From Tridacna crocea (Eukaryota > Mollusca > Bivalvia > Cardiida > Cardiidae): DNA of 64,000 nt. The translations under genes were made by a program, and so were the position numbers. The stretch lies in assembly GCA_943736015.1 (NCBI GenBank), contig OX031070.1, positions 38,928,173 through 38,992,172 on the forward strand, written 5' to 3'. Positions 31,831 through 40,530 of this stretch are shown piece after piece. The notes under the pieces were generated by a model, which worked only from the letters and a program-made list of their open reading frames with translations, did no database searches and was not told the origin of the DNA. The stretch's first letter is position 1; every line of letters starts with the position of its first letter.

Positions 31831-32340
31831 CCCTTTGGCTACCGAGTGCGACTCACTGACCTTTTTCGGTCAGTGTAGATCAAGATCAGACTGCACAGAA
31901 CGTGCAGTGTGATCTTGGATCTACACTGTCCGATAAAGAGATATCATTCCTCAAACTATAACTTTCAAATAGCAGTATTTGAATTGTTGCCAGCGAAATC
32001 AACCCTTAGGCTGGTAAACGCGATTCACTGACCTTTTGCGGATAGTGTACATCAAGATCAGACTGTACAGAACTTGCAGTCTGATCTTGGATCTACATTG
32101 TCCGATAAGGATATATTTTTACTGAAAGCACAACTTTGAAATGACATTTTTTGGACTTTTGCCATCGGAATTATCCCTTAGTCTGCTATGTGCGACTCAC
32201 TGATCTTTCGCCGACTATATAGACAAAGATCACAGGACGTGCAGTATGATCTTGAATCTTCACTGTCCAAAAAAAAAAAAAAGACAACATTCCTCAAAAC
32301 ATGACTTTGAAATGGCAATATTTGTGTTTTTCCTCTCGAA
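31831..32340 (+). repeat. Family F satellite, three units of about 170 bp
   Basis: Each unit begins CCCTTWGGCTR or CCCTTAGTCTGC, then GCGAYTCACTGA, then the F hairpin (AGATCAAGATCAGACTGCAC to GTGCAGTGTGATCTTGGATC in unit 1), then TGTCCGATAA and a tail with AACTTTSAAATRRCA. Unit starts are near 31831, 32003 and 32174. Hairpin pairing is best in unit 1 and weakest in unit 3, which also has an A run. Confidence 0.82.
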
Positions 32341-32483
32341 CTGAAACTTTCATTTTTATAATTTAGCAAAATAAGAGTTAAAATTCCATTATAGTTCTTT
32401 ATCACGGTAAGGTTGAGCTTTCCAATCAGCTGTTTTCGAAGATAACTTTGAGATATATAGGATCTGACATGGGTTGGTATTCA

Positions 32484-32709
32484 TAAATCTAAAACCAATA
32501 TATTCTCATTACAAAGGGAGATAGTGATTACCTCCCTTTTCTGGAAACTAACAAAAGTATCAACAAATAATTTCAAAAAAGACATCAAAGAAATTCCTGG
32601 TCGGTTAAAAATGGGCAAAAGTATTCCATATGTATAAATTCGTACTCATCAACTATCAAGAAATTTTAGTCCATGCTGCACTAGAAGAATTGCGGGTCTA
32701 CTACCTTAA
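32484..32709 (+). mobile_element. Family J element, copy 3 (5'-truncated)
   Basis: Shares TAAATCTAAAACC, TGATTACCTCCCTTTT and CTAACAAAAGTATCAA with copies 1 and 2. It ends AATTGCGGGTCTACTACCTTA, which matches the reverse of the left end of copy 4 (TAAGGTAGTAGACCCGTAAT). Confidence 0.75.
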
Positions 32710-32838
32710 GCGAGCCTCTTGCTAGCTCAATAACTTTCTTTTGGTACAGGAGTTTAATAAATTCTTATCTCAAAAAGAAAAACAGCTCATGTCAGATTCA
32801 GTTTATCACATTACTGCCGATGGACCGGTTGTCTAACA

Positions 32839-32907
32839 GCAAAAAGGTTTCGGCTCATGTCAGCCTGCGCGCACTGCGCAGGCTGACTTGGGTTGATACC
32901 CTTTTGC
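32839..32907. repeat. Hairpin E, copy 1
   Basis: GTCAGCCTGCGC against GCGCAGGCTGAC at the centre. Outer arms GCAAAAAGGTTTCGGCTCAT and TTGGGTTGATACCCTTTTGC pair with about six mismatches over 32 positions. Confidence 0.8.
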
Positions 32908-32929
32908 AGAAGCATTAAGCCTCCTTTTC

Positions 32930-33911
32930 AAAGAGCATGGCATATTATATACATGACATATCTACTTCTTAATTCTTCAAGCAAGCGATAGTATCATTAA
33001 ATACAAGATTAACCCGGCTCAATGGCTTTCCTCTCAGTTCGTGAGGTCATTGTGGACGGATTTTAGGCTATCCGGGAAAATGCGAGGGACAAATTAAGGC
33101 GCCCCTTCGGAACGTGCGGATAAATTCCAGGCCAGGCAGAAAATGACATTACTAATATATTCTCCTATCTTAAATCTGTGCTGCTGAATTTATTTTAAGA
33201 CATATAGTTCGGGCTTGCTATTGTCTTGTCATTATCCTGAGACCGGAAGTAGAGGACAATGTACAGCGAAAAAATACACCTCTATCTCTCTCTCTCGGCA
33301 ATGGGGCGGGGCGGGGCCAGGGCCTTTGGTCAAAGTAAACGAGCACACATTTTGTGGAGCTCAACTTTTTACCGTCAATAGGGCTGAAACATACTTCACA
33401 TATGCAAGCTTTAATCACAATTTACATGACGACGCTACGGGTTTGTCCAGTTTACATATCAGACAGAGGTTCATCGATCCTTCGACAGTTTTTTAAGTAT
33501 AATAAATGTTTCACATAATTTCAGGTTGTCTTTTTTCGTTGGAACGATTCGATTGAATTAAAATACTAATTAAAATACTAATTAGAAAGAGTGACACACG
33601 CTGGTATTTCCTCTAAAACGAAACAAATACTAAAATTTTGTTTTAAAAATGAAACGCAAAATTATTTTATCCCTACACTACATCTATATATAGAATGAAC
33701 AATCTCAGTCCTGGAAACCCGTATTGGTATGTTGATAGACGTAGCCCAGGGGTACTAACTGTTTAAGCTATGACAATAAAAGAATGACTGTTATGTTTAC
33801 CCGATATCGAATATAATAATTTTCCTATGGTAATTTATTACTTCAAATCAGTCACTTATTTATCCAATCTTTTATTCGTTCTGTTTTCTTTTCATTTTTT
33901 CTTTATTCAAT
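32930..33911. other. No supported feature; short G-rich spot
   Basis: GGGGCGGGGCGGGGCC at about 33304-33319 is a possible G-quadruplex. A 93-codon frame at 33215-33496 (+) has no recognisable domain. Confidence 0.45.
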
Positions 33912-34201
33912 AAAGAATAGTTTATGAATACGGGCCCCGGGTCGCTTAAGATGCTTTCAGCCTTTCAAAGCCATTGTACCTTTTCTGGCATTGGAGCCTA
34001 TTGGAGACAGAGAGAGAGAGAGAGAGCGAGACAGACAGACAGAGAACGAGTGATACCACTCGTTCTCTGTCTGTCTGTCTGTCTCGCTCTCTCTCTCTCT
34101 CTCTGTCTCCAATAGGCTCCAATGCCAGAAAAGGTACAATGGCTTTGAAAGGCTGAAAGCATCTTAAGCGACCCGGGGCCCGTATTCATAAACTATTCTT
34201 T
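33912..34201. repeat. 290-bp near-perfect palindrome ending in family H termini
   Basis: The left arm begins AAAGAATAGTTTATGAATAC and the right arm ends GTATTCATAAACTATTCTTT. The arms are identical by eye over about 143 bases, including equal runs of nine AG units, except that the right arm has one more GACA unit. The centre is ATAC (34053-34056) between GAGTG and CACTC. The ends are GGGCCCGTATTC-type family H termini. No coding frame; the frames of about 60 codons on both strands are mirror images. Confidence 0.95.
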
Positions 34202-34367
34202 ATAACACTCTTAAATCTTTTTCTTCAGAACTTCATCAATGTGAAAGTAACGAACTTCTGACTGGCTAAACCAGCTGGTTTAGCCAATGAAAAGTTCTGT
34301 CACTACCACAGTTAGAAAGTTAGAAAATGAACATTCTTAAGAATGGTTGGTGAACACGGACACCGGG
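34176..34367 (+). mobile_element. Family H element, copy 4
   Basis: Left end GGGCCCGTATTCATAAAC (shared with the right arm of the palindrome), right end GAATGGTTGGTGAACACGG. The inner pair GGCTAAACCAG and CTGGTTTAGCC is perfect. Confidence 0.85.
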
Positions 34368-34518
34368 CTCTTAATATGTCAGACAGGTGTAGATACTTTG
34401 AAAGAGTCCTGTGCAAATTATTAGCTGGGAGAAAAGGCAGGATTGGTGCATTGGTCGCCTCATCATCTATTGATCTACATTCGTGACCCATCACGCAAAA
34501 AGTGACCTTCTGGGAACT

Positions 34519-34585
34519 GCGAAAAGTGTCAACCCTGGTCAGACTGCGCGAATTGCGCAGGCTGACCAGGGTTGATACTTTTCGC
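34519..34585. repeat. Hairpin E, copy 2
   Basis: GCGAAAAGTGTCAACCCTGG pairs with CCAGGGTTGATACTTTTCGC. Two mismatches in 31 pairs, loop GAATT. Both arms have the CCCTGG/CCAGGG version of the middle block. Confidence 0.88.
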
Positions 34586-34819
34586 TTTAATGAAATTTTC
34601 TGTATGAAAAGTGGTCATTGCACATTGTTATACAATCTTTTGAATTATCAACTTCAGCTGACCTGGACTGTGGTTGGTCTGTTTTCATGTAATTTGATGT
34701 ACGGAATTCCCAGATGGTCTCTCTGACGCAGTTATCAGGAGGTATTGTATTTAAATCGGGACAAAGCTACGCACGAAGAGGTGGTTATATAAATTTAAAA
34801 TATTTTGAGACAAAGAAAA

Positions 34820-34960
34820 CACTAGTGTGACTCAAAAATTGGAATTTCTTTCGGGAAGGATAGAAATGTGGGCAAAGGAGAAAAAGCTGTTTACCAACAT
34901 TTTCTCCTTGTCACACAATGTTTTCAAAAGGATCGTTAAATGGTGAAGCAAATGGTGAAG
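34820..34960 (+). mobile_element. Family A copy 24 (decayed)
   Basis: GTGACTCAAAAATTGGAATT, a weakened hairpin (GTGGGCAAAGGAGAAAAAGC, CATTTTCTCCTTGTCACACA) and AAAAGGATCGTTAAATGG. Both ends unrecognisable. Confidence 0.65.
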
Positions 34961-35208
34961 GGTTGGAAATGTGCCTTGCCATTCTTTTTTCAATAAATCT
35001 GTCAATCAGTCTGTTGGATTCGTAAAATTCTGTGCTTTTCACAACAATTTTTATTACAGAATTCGTAATTAAATTTCTTCTTTCAGGCTGGATTTTTATC
35101 ACCTCCAAAAAATATAATTTTTCAAGCTAATAAATTTTGTACTTTGTGATAAACTCCGTAGTGCAGTCGGTAACATACAGGTTGATTGATTGATCGATTG
35201 TATGGCGT

Positions 35209-35395
35209 TTAACTCTTTACCAAACGACAGTTTTAGACTGGCCCAAATTGAAAGCATTTGCAGACGACAAAATAAATCTGACTGAAAAATTAGAATTTGT
35301 TTTTGCTACCAGCATTTTCTCCTTTTCCCACCATATTTTCAAAATGCTTCTTTCTCTGAGTCGTTAAAAGTAGGAATTGTGTGGTATACAGTTAC
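35209..35395 (+). mobile_element. Family A copy 25 lacking the left hairpin arm
   Basis: TTAACTCTTTACCAAACGAC at the left, GTGTGGTATACAGTTACC at the right (TTAA lost). After GAATTTGTTTTTGC it passes straight to TACCAGCATTTTCTCC, so one arm of the hairpin is deleted at the loop. 187 bp. Confidence 0.87.
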
Positions 35396-35419
35396 CGCCG
35401 TTTTCAACTTTATTTCAGT

Positions 35420-35640
35420 TATATCGTGGCGGCCAGTGCACCGATCCATGCTTTCCTAGGGTCTTGGTTACCAGTGCTCCTCTCAACTTTCTTTTTGATC
35501 CACTGGCTGCTTTCCCACATAACCATCGTCGAGACAAGGGTCAGCGGTGGGAGAGGAATGAAACCAGTCGCAATGACTATCATCATACCTCGGAAAGAAA
35601 TTGGCCGAGCCAGGGATCGAACCCGTGACTTCCTGTTATG
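35420..35640 (-). mobile_element. SINE-like repeat with reversed B box
   Basis: On the minus strand ACGGGTTCGATCCCTGGC (B box) lies near the start and is followed by TCTTTCCGAGGTATGATGAT and further body sequence to about 35420. There is no clear A box. A weakly similar stretch (CACCAATCCATGCTTTTC) lies near 5730. Confidence 0.5.
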
Positions 35641-35648
35641 ATTGCGCA

Positions 35649-36070
35649 TGAATATTTATAGATGGAAATAATTGGTTGTAATGTTGAAAATTAAATGTTA
35701 ACGGCTAAAAATATTTCAAAATTATACTTTTCAGGCACAAACTTATTCTATTCGGTGTATTCACATGGTTTTTCGATCAATCCATCATGCATCCTACTGT
35801 CAAGGGAAGTTACTCCTGAATCCTCCTAATGATCAAAGGGAGACCACTAGTACACAAATAATCCAAACTTTGTAATGAATACTCTCCTTTCAGCCGAAAA
35901 GGTAGTGCTTAGTACGTTGAATTTTAAGCCAATATTTGAACAATGTCTCAATTTCTTTCAAATTATTAATTCCAAATTATTAATGGGCTCCTTGACAAGT
36001 ACCACTTCAGCGTTCCCAATGCTTTGATTTTTTAAAATTTTAAATTAAATTTAAACATATTTTATTCATC
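35649..36070 (+). repeat. Repeat R, copy 1
   Basis: Matches 55205-55640 throughout: ATGAATATTTATAGATGG, AAATTAAATGTTAACGGC, GTTACTCCTGAATCCTCC, TCAAAGGGAGACCAC and TCCTTGACAAGTACCACTTC. The similarity ends at AACATATTTTATTC, where the LINE 3' end appears to begin. Confidence 0.8.
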
Positions 36071-36511
36071 AATTATATATAAATACAAAGATCTAAAGAC
36101 AAATCAACAAATTAATAAACAATAACTGACGAAATGGATCAGAACGAAAGCTAAGCTTATATTGTTCCTCTCCAAAATTTCAGGTACACAGTTACAGGTT
36201 GATAACGTAATAAAAAATCATAATGGTATTTTGATTGCCATTGAAAGAAAACCGTTGGAAAGAAAAACAGAACAGGAAAATAAGCTAAAAAATAAGCTGA
36301 ATTATGATCTGAATTGGTGTGGAGTGTTTCACTGTGGGTGCGGGGAGGAATTTTTCACAAACAATTGACCTCCTCCATGACCATCACATATCAATAGATA
36401 TTGGATGCTATCAATAACAGAACATGCCGTTACTTATTTAAATATAAGCATTTAAAATAAGTTTTGGAAGCAGGATTTACACATCCAAAGAATGAAAAAG
36501 CCATAATTATT

Positions 36512-39500
36512 CTAAGTAAATCTTCTACTTTGACTGATATAAGAATGAACTGCTGCGAATAGTTTTTCGTTATCAGGTTGATCAAGATCTTCATCACCAT
36601 ATAAGATGACTTGAAGAGTAACTCTCGTAATTGTACTTATATCATCATTTAGACTGATTCTTATTTCTCTGTAGAATGGGCATTCAAAGAAGTAATGATG
36701 TGTTGATTCAACAGAGCCGCATCTACAAAGGGGTGACTGGACTATATTTTTCAAATACAAATGCTCATTAAGACAACTACACTTGTTACGTAACCTAGCA
36801 TGTATGATCTGAGTTTTTCTATCTCCAAAGAAATAAAGCTTATTTGGCCTCGGTTTATCAATGTTTAAGCGATATTTAAAGGAAAACAACGTTCCGGCAT
36901 TTTTTGTTTCATCTGATAAACAATTCCAATCATTTATCACTGATGGCAAGAATGAATTTTTGTACAAAGTGGTTCTGCAAGCTATGGTTCGCAAGTTATT
37001 TGGTCTTCGAAGATTGTAAGATGACGACTCTCCAACTGTCTGAGGAACAAGAGCATTAAGATAGTTAGGAGACAGTCCGTTGAACATTTTGTAAAAGAGA
37101 ATCAGTTTGTGTTTTCGCCTCCTTTGGCTTAAAGTTTCCCATCCAGTTTCTTGGTATAAATCACGGATAGCAGTTAGTTTGGTGCAGCCTGTTACTATGC
37201 GAGCCGCTTCATTTTGAACTTTATCCATTTGATCTTTCAGACCCTGAGAAAAGTTGTCCCATACAACATCACCATATTCCAGAATAGGTCTGATAAATGA
37301 AAAGTAAATAGTTTGAAGAGAAAGACGATCGAGACGCGTTTTAAGATGCCGCATGATCCCAATCCTTTTCCAGGCCTTTTCAATAGATTTACTAACGTGA
37401 ATATCCCAAGAACCGTCATTGGAGAGAAAGAATCCCAAATGTTTATGACTGGTAACAGAGGGTATTTCTATATTTGACATAAACAGATCTGGGTGATTTG
37501 GCTTGGAACGTTTACGAGAAATTACTAAAGATTCAGACTTTGATGGATTAAACTTGACCAACCACTTCTGAGCCCACTGATTAATTTTGTCGATATCTGA
37601 TTGTAAAACTCTTCCTACTTCGTCCGGATTGTCTACAATCATTGATAAGCTGGTATCGTCTGCAAACAGGTTAATATTAGCCTGAATATCATCTACTATA
37701 TCATTGATGTAAACTAAAAATAAGAGAGGTCCGAGTATAGAACCTTGGGGGACTCCGGCTTGCACAAGACTTAAAGTTGAGACACCGCCAGGCAAAATAA
37801 CCCTTTGATAACGAGCAGAAAGGTAACTGGAAAACCAAGATAATAACTTCCCACGAATCCCTGCTCTCTTAAGCTTAAAGAGTAAACCGTCATGCCAAAC
37901 TTTGTCAAATGCTTTACTTATATCGAAAAATAAAACTCTGAATTCCAAACCATCATCCAAAGCTTTACAAATATGGTTATAGAGACAAGCTACTTGGTTA
38001 ACAGTTGAGTCACCTGGCATAAAACCAGATTGCCAAGGTGTAAAGAAATCGGTGTCCTTTAGATAGTTGTAAACATGTTTAAATATAATTCTTTCTAAAA
38101 CCTTTTCAATATTACTCAACAGTGAAACGGGCCTATAATTGGAAGGAAGGGATGCATCACCTGATTTATATATTGGACACACATTTGATATTTTCCATGA
38201 TGATGGAACAGAACTTGTATTTAAAGATTGATTAAATAGATCACACAGGTGAGGTGCTAGCTGACCAGCAGCCTCGATAAGAATTCTGTTATTTATGCCG
38301 TCAGGTCCAGATGCCTTACCAAGCTTAAGTGTTTTGAGAACATCTAGTACTTCAGACGGCGTGACATTGATAGAATCTAAAGAATTGTTTGTAAATTCCT
38401 GATTTTCAGCTGGAATGAAACTTAAGGAATCGTCTATACACGACTGGCTGGCAAAGTATGAATTAAGTAAGTTTGCTTTCTCGTCCTCTTTGATAATCAT
38501 ATAGTCATTGGCAGTATCATACAAAGGAGGGATAGATGTTGACGAATGAGGACACATGAGCGACTTTAGAGTTTTCCACCAACCACGCGAAGACAGAGTT
38601 CCAGATTTCAATTGTGAAGCCAACCGTTCGAAATATTGTGCTTTATTTTGTCGGATCAATGCAATGACTTCATTTCTAGCCGACCTAAAATTTGACCAGT
38701 GGCTGACATCGTTTGACTTCTTTGCTTTTCTATATAATCTTTTACGGCGACGTATTTTCTTTTTAATCTCACAGGTCAACCACGGAGGTTCTCTGGGGTT
38801 GACATAAACTTTTTTGCTGGGGATAAACTTACACGCATTTTCTGTAATGACATCCGCTAAACTGTCAGCATAAATGTCAATATTAGAATTGTGTACAGAG
38901 CTCCAATCGAAAGTTGAGAAGTTATGTCTGAGCTGATTATAGTTACCTTGGTCATACTTCCAAATTGTTCGCTGTATATTCTTAACCTTGGGTTTAAGAA
39001 AATTAAAGACACCAAAGACAGGACAGTGATACCGCACTGTAAGATCCAGACAAGGTTCACCAACGCCCGTTGTTAATATTGAGTCTTTATTTGTAACAAA
39101 TAGAAGATCAATTATAGAGTGAGAATTTTCTGTAAAATGTGTTGGTTCGTCTATACATTGAATCATATTAAATTGGTTACAGAGGGCCTCTACTTTACGA
39201 AACTGGGTTTGATTCATTATGTTTAAGTTAAAGTCCCCTGTAATAATAACATCAGAGATATTTGAATCAATAGCAAGACCAATAGAGTCCTCTATCAGTG
39301 AGGTGTAGACTGAATCAGAGGTTGGCGGTCTATAGAATACCCCATACAGGATATTCCTGTTATTACTAGACTTAATCTGAATCCAAATACATTCAAGGCG
39401 ATTAAGTTCCAGATCGTGCCTTCGGATGTAAGACAAATTATTCTTGACATATAGAATAACTCCTCCGTATCTATTATCAGCTCGATCTTTACGTTCGGGT

Positions 39501-39994
39501 GGATGGAAAGACGGAAAAAGTAATTCATTTGAAGAAACTTCATTATGTAACCAAGTCTCAGAAAAAGACATAATATCAAAATATGAGAACTCAGCAATCA
39601 AAGTATCAAGCTTATTTGCGATACTTTGGACATTATAATGGATAGTTGAAAGATGATTAGGAAGGTTGAGAAAATTGTAGAGATCAAATGAACTAGAACA
39701 ACTATATGAGCTCTCGCTAGGTGGTGGACCAGGATTCGGATGGACATCGCCTGATTTTAATATCAAAAGTATAATCACGACTGACGAAGGCAACAAACAA
39801 GAAAAAGTACAGTAAAACATCAGCCTGGAAAATTCTACATTCTTTTTACAACGATTGCTGGTCACTAAGCGCTTCGGGTTCAAGTGTATTATGTATCCAG
39901 TCAAAGTTTCTGACTGTTTAATGTTTGTGAAAACTGAGTATGAAAGAACATTACTACCTAATAATGGGAATAGAAAAAATAGCGTAATAGTCAT
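36512..39994 (-). CDS. LINE polyprotein: 2A-like leader, endonuclease, reverse transcriptase
   Basis: 1160 codons, no internal stop or frameshift, ending in TAG. Residues 1-80 form a leader with a hydrophobic stretch (about 58-79) directly before the 2A-like SGDVHPNPGP (81-90). The APE-type endonuclease is at about 115-335: Asn121, Glu146 in SETWL, YRPP (221-224), GDFN (253-256), SIIDLLF (293-299) and His323. The usual SDH triplet reads RYH here. The reverse transcriptase is at about 600-860: YRPVSLLSN (620), FFDISKAFD with Asp691, GVPQGSILGP (747-756) and FADD (777-780). A C-terminal Cys/His cluster (CSC, CRCG, HHYFFEC; 1072-1105) may bind nucleic acid. In this group the enzyme nicks the target and copies the element RNA there. 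The start is the first ATG after an open frame of about 65 codons without ATG. The intact frame suggests a recent insertion. Confidence 0.95.
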   Translation of the reverse strand: MTITLFFLFPLLGSNVLSYSVFTNIKQSETLTGYIIHLNPKRLVTSNRCKKNVEFSRLMFYCTFSCLLPSSVVIILLILKSGDVHPNPGPPPSESSYSCSSSFDLYNFLNLPNHLSTIHYNVQSIANKLDTLIAEFSYFDIMSFSETWLHNEVSSNELLFPSFHPPERKDRADNRYGGVILYVKNNLSYIRRHDLELNRLECIWIQIKSSNNRNILYGVFYRPPTSDSVYTSLIEDSIGLAIDSNISDVIITGDFNLNIMNQTQFRKVEALCNQFNMIQCIDEPTHFTENSHSIIDLLFVTNKDSILTTGVGEPCLDLTVRYHCPVFGVFNFLKPKVKNIQRTIWKYDQGNYNQLRHNFSTFDWSSVHNSNIDIYADSLADVITENACKFIPSKKVYVNPREPPWLTCEIKKKIRRRKRLYRKAKKSNDVSHWSNFRSARNEVIALIRQNKAQYFERLASQLKSGTLSSRGWWKTLKSLMCPHSSTSIPPLYDTANDYMIIKEDEKANLLNSYFASQSCIDDSLSFIPAENQEFTNNSLDSINVTPSEVLDVLKTLKLGKASGPDGINNRILIEAAGQLAPHLCDLFNQSLNTSSVPSSWKISNVCPIYKSGDASLPSNYRPVSLLSNIEKVLERIIFKHVYNYLKDTDFFTPWQSGFMPGDSTVNQVACLYNHICKALDDGLEFRVLFFDISKAFDKVWHDGLLFKLKRAGIRGKLLSWFSSYLSARYQRVILPGGVSTLSLVQAGVPQGSILGPLLFLVYINDIVDDIQANINLFADDTSLSMIVDNPDEVGRVLQSDIDKINQWAQKWLVKFNPSKSESLVISRKRSKPNHPDLFMSNIEIPSVTSHKHLGFFLSNDGSWDIHVSKSIEKAWKRIGIMRHLKTRLDRLSLQTIYFSFIRPILEYGDVVWDNFSQGLKDQMDKVQNEAARIVTGCTKLTAIRDLYQETGWETLSQRRRKHKLILFYKMFNGLSPNYLNALVPQTVGESSSYNLRRPNNLRTIACRTTLYKNSFLPSVINDWNCLSDETKNAGTLFSFKYRLNIDKPRPNKLYFFGDRKTQIIHARLRNKCSCLNEHLYLKNIVQSPLCRCGSVESTHHYFFECPFYREIRISLNDDISTITRVTLQVILYGDEDLDQPDNEKLFAAVHSYISQSRRFT
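39725..39754 (-). other. 2A-like ribosome-skipping motif, residues 81-90
   Basis: Encodes SGDVHPNPGP after the hydrophobic run VVIILLILK. The 2A core is D(V/I)ExNPGP; here the Glu is His, while the NPGP tail and the Asp-Val are kept. APE-type non-LTR elements with 2A sequences at this position are known from sea urchins and molluscs. Skipping would release the 89-residue leader and start the rest with Pro90. Whether the His form works cannot be told from sequence. Confidence 0.75.
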
Positions 39995-40191
39995 GTGGAA
40001 GTGAAGAAGTGAACAGTGTGTTGGCTGGCTACAAGTACATGGCCAACTTTATCATGCAAATCAAACCCGGTAACTGTTATTTGACCGCTATGTAAGCCAA
40101 TTAAATTATGAGAGTTTGATCCCTTTTGGCCGTGAAATCGATCACATATGAATTGATATATTGACTGGCGATCTCTGCAAACCCTTTGCAC
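39991..40191 (-). other. Short upstream frame overlapping the LINE start (ATGA)
   Basis: A 66-codon frame ends with TGA that overlaps the ATG of the large ORF as ATGA. It has no recognisable domain. It could be chance, a 5' untranslated uORF or a remnant ORF1. The main frame is also open back to a TAA near 40190. Confidence 0.25.
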
Positions 40192-40369
40192 TTACAACCC
40201 GAATTTCGCGCTTCGAGTGTAGAGGGTTTCAATTTATTGGAAAACAACTCTGCGGGATATCTGGAGTTGTAAATTACTCGGGTACCAAAACTTGTAGCAT
40301 TTGTTTTCCTTTCAGGTCTTACAATTTGATCTACCTCAAATGTTACCGAAAGCACGCGTTTGAAAAATT

Positions 40370-40530
40370 ATGGCCAGCTATAGAAATGCTTTTGACCAGC
40401 ATTTGCTCTTTTTCAAGCAATGTTGTCATGCCTTAATTAATACAAATTGAATAATTTGAGCCATATTTATTGTATTGTCTACAACTGCTTTAAATATTGG
40501 GGCAGCCATACATTGCCAGATCCTGAAGAG
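40370..40530 (-). mobile_element. Family A copy 26 (old)
   Basis: Traces GAAATGCTTTTGACCAGCAT, CTCTTTTTCAAGCAATG, TACAACTGCTTTAAATATTGG and the end CCTGAAGAGTTAA. Strongly diverged. Confidence 0.55.

Larger units (their letters stand above)
36071..40190 (-). mobile_element. Non-LTR retrotransposon, CR1/Jockey group
   Basis: Span of the LINE as far as I can bound it. The 3' end is set by loss of similarity to repeat R near 36070, which leaves a 3' untranslated region of about 440 bp (AT-rich, no poly-A, no clear terminal repeat). The 5' end is uncertain. I place it beyond 40190 only because the coding frame stays open to there; a decayed family A copy starts near 40370. There are no LTRs. One long ORF and no detectable Gag-like ORF1 fit CR1-group elements, some of which have a single ORF. 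Confidence 0.75.

Noticed and set aside
33924..34189. Four frames of about 60 codons with RERER- and SLSLSL-type stretches
   Set aside because: Mirror images produced by the palindrome and its AG repeat.
37237..37419. Short frames inside the LINE on either strand
   Set aside because: Shadow frames of the 1160-codon ORF.
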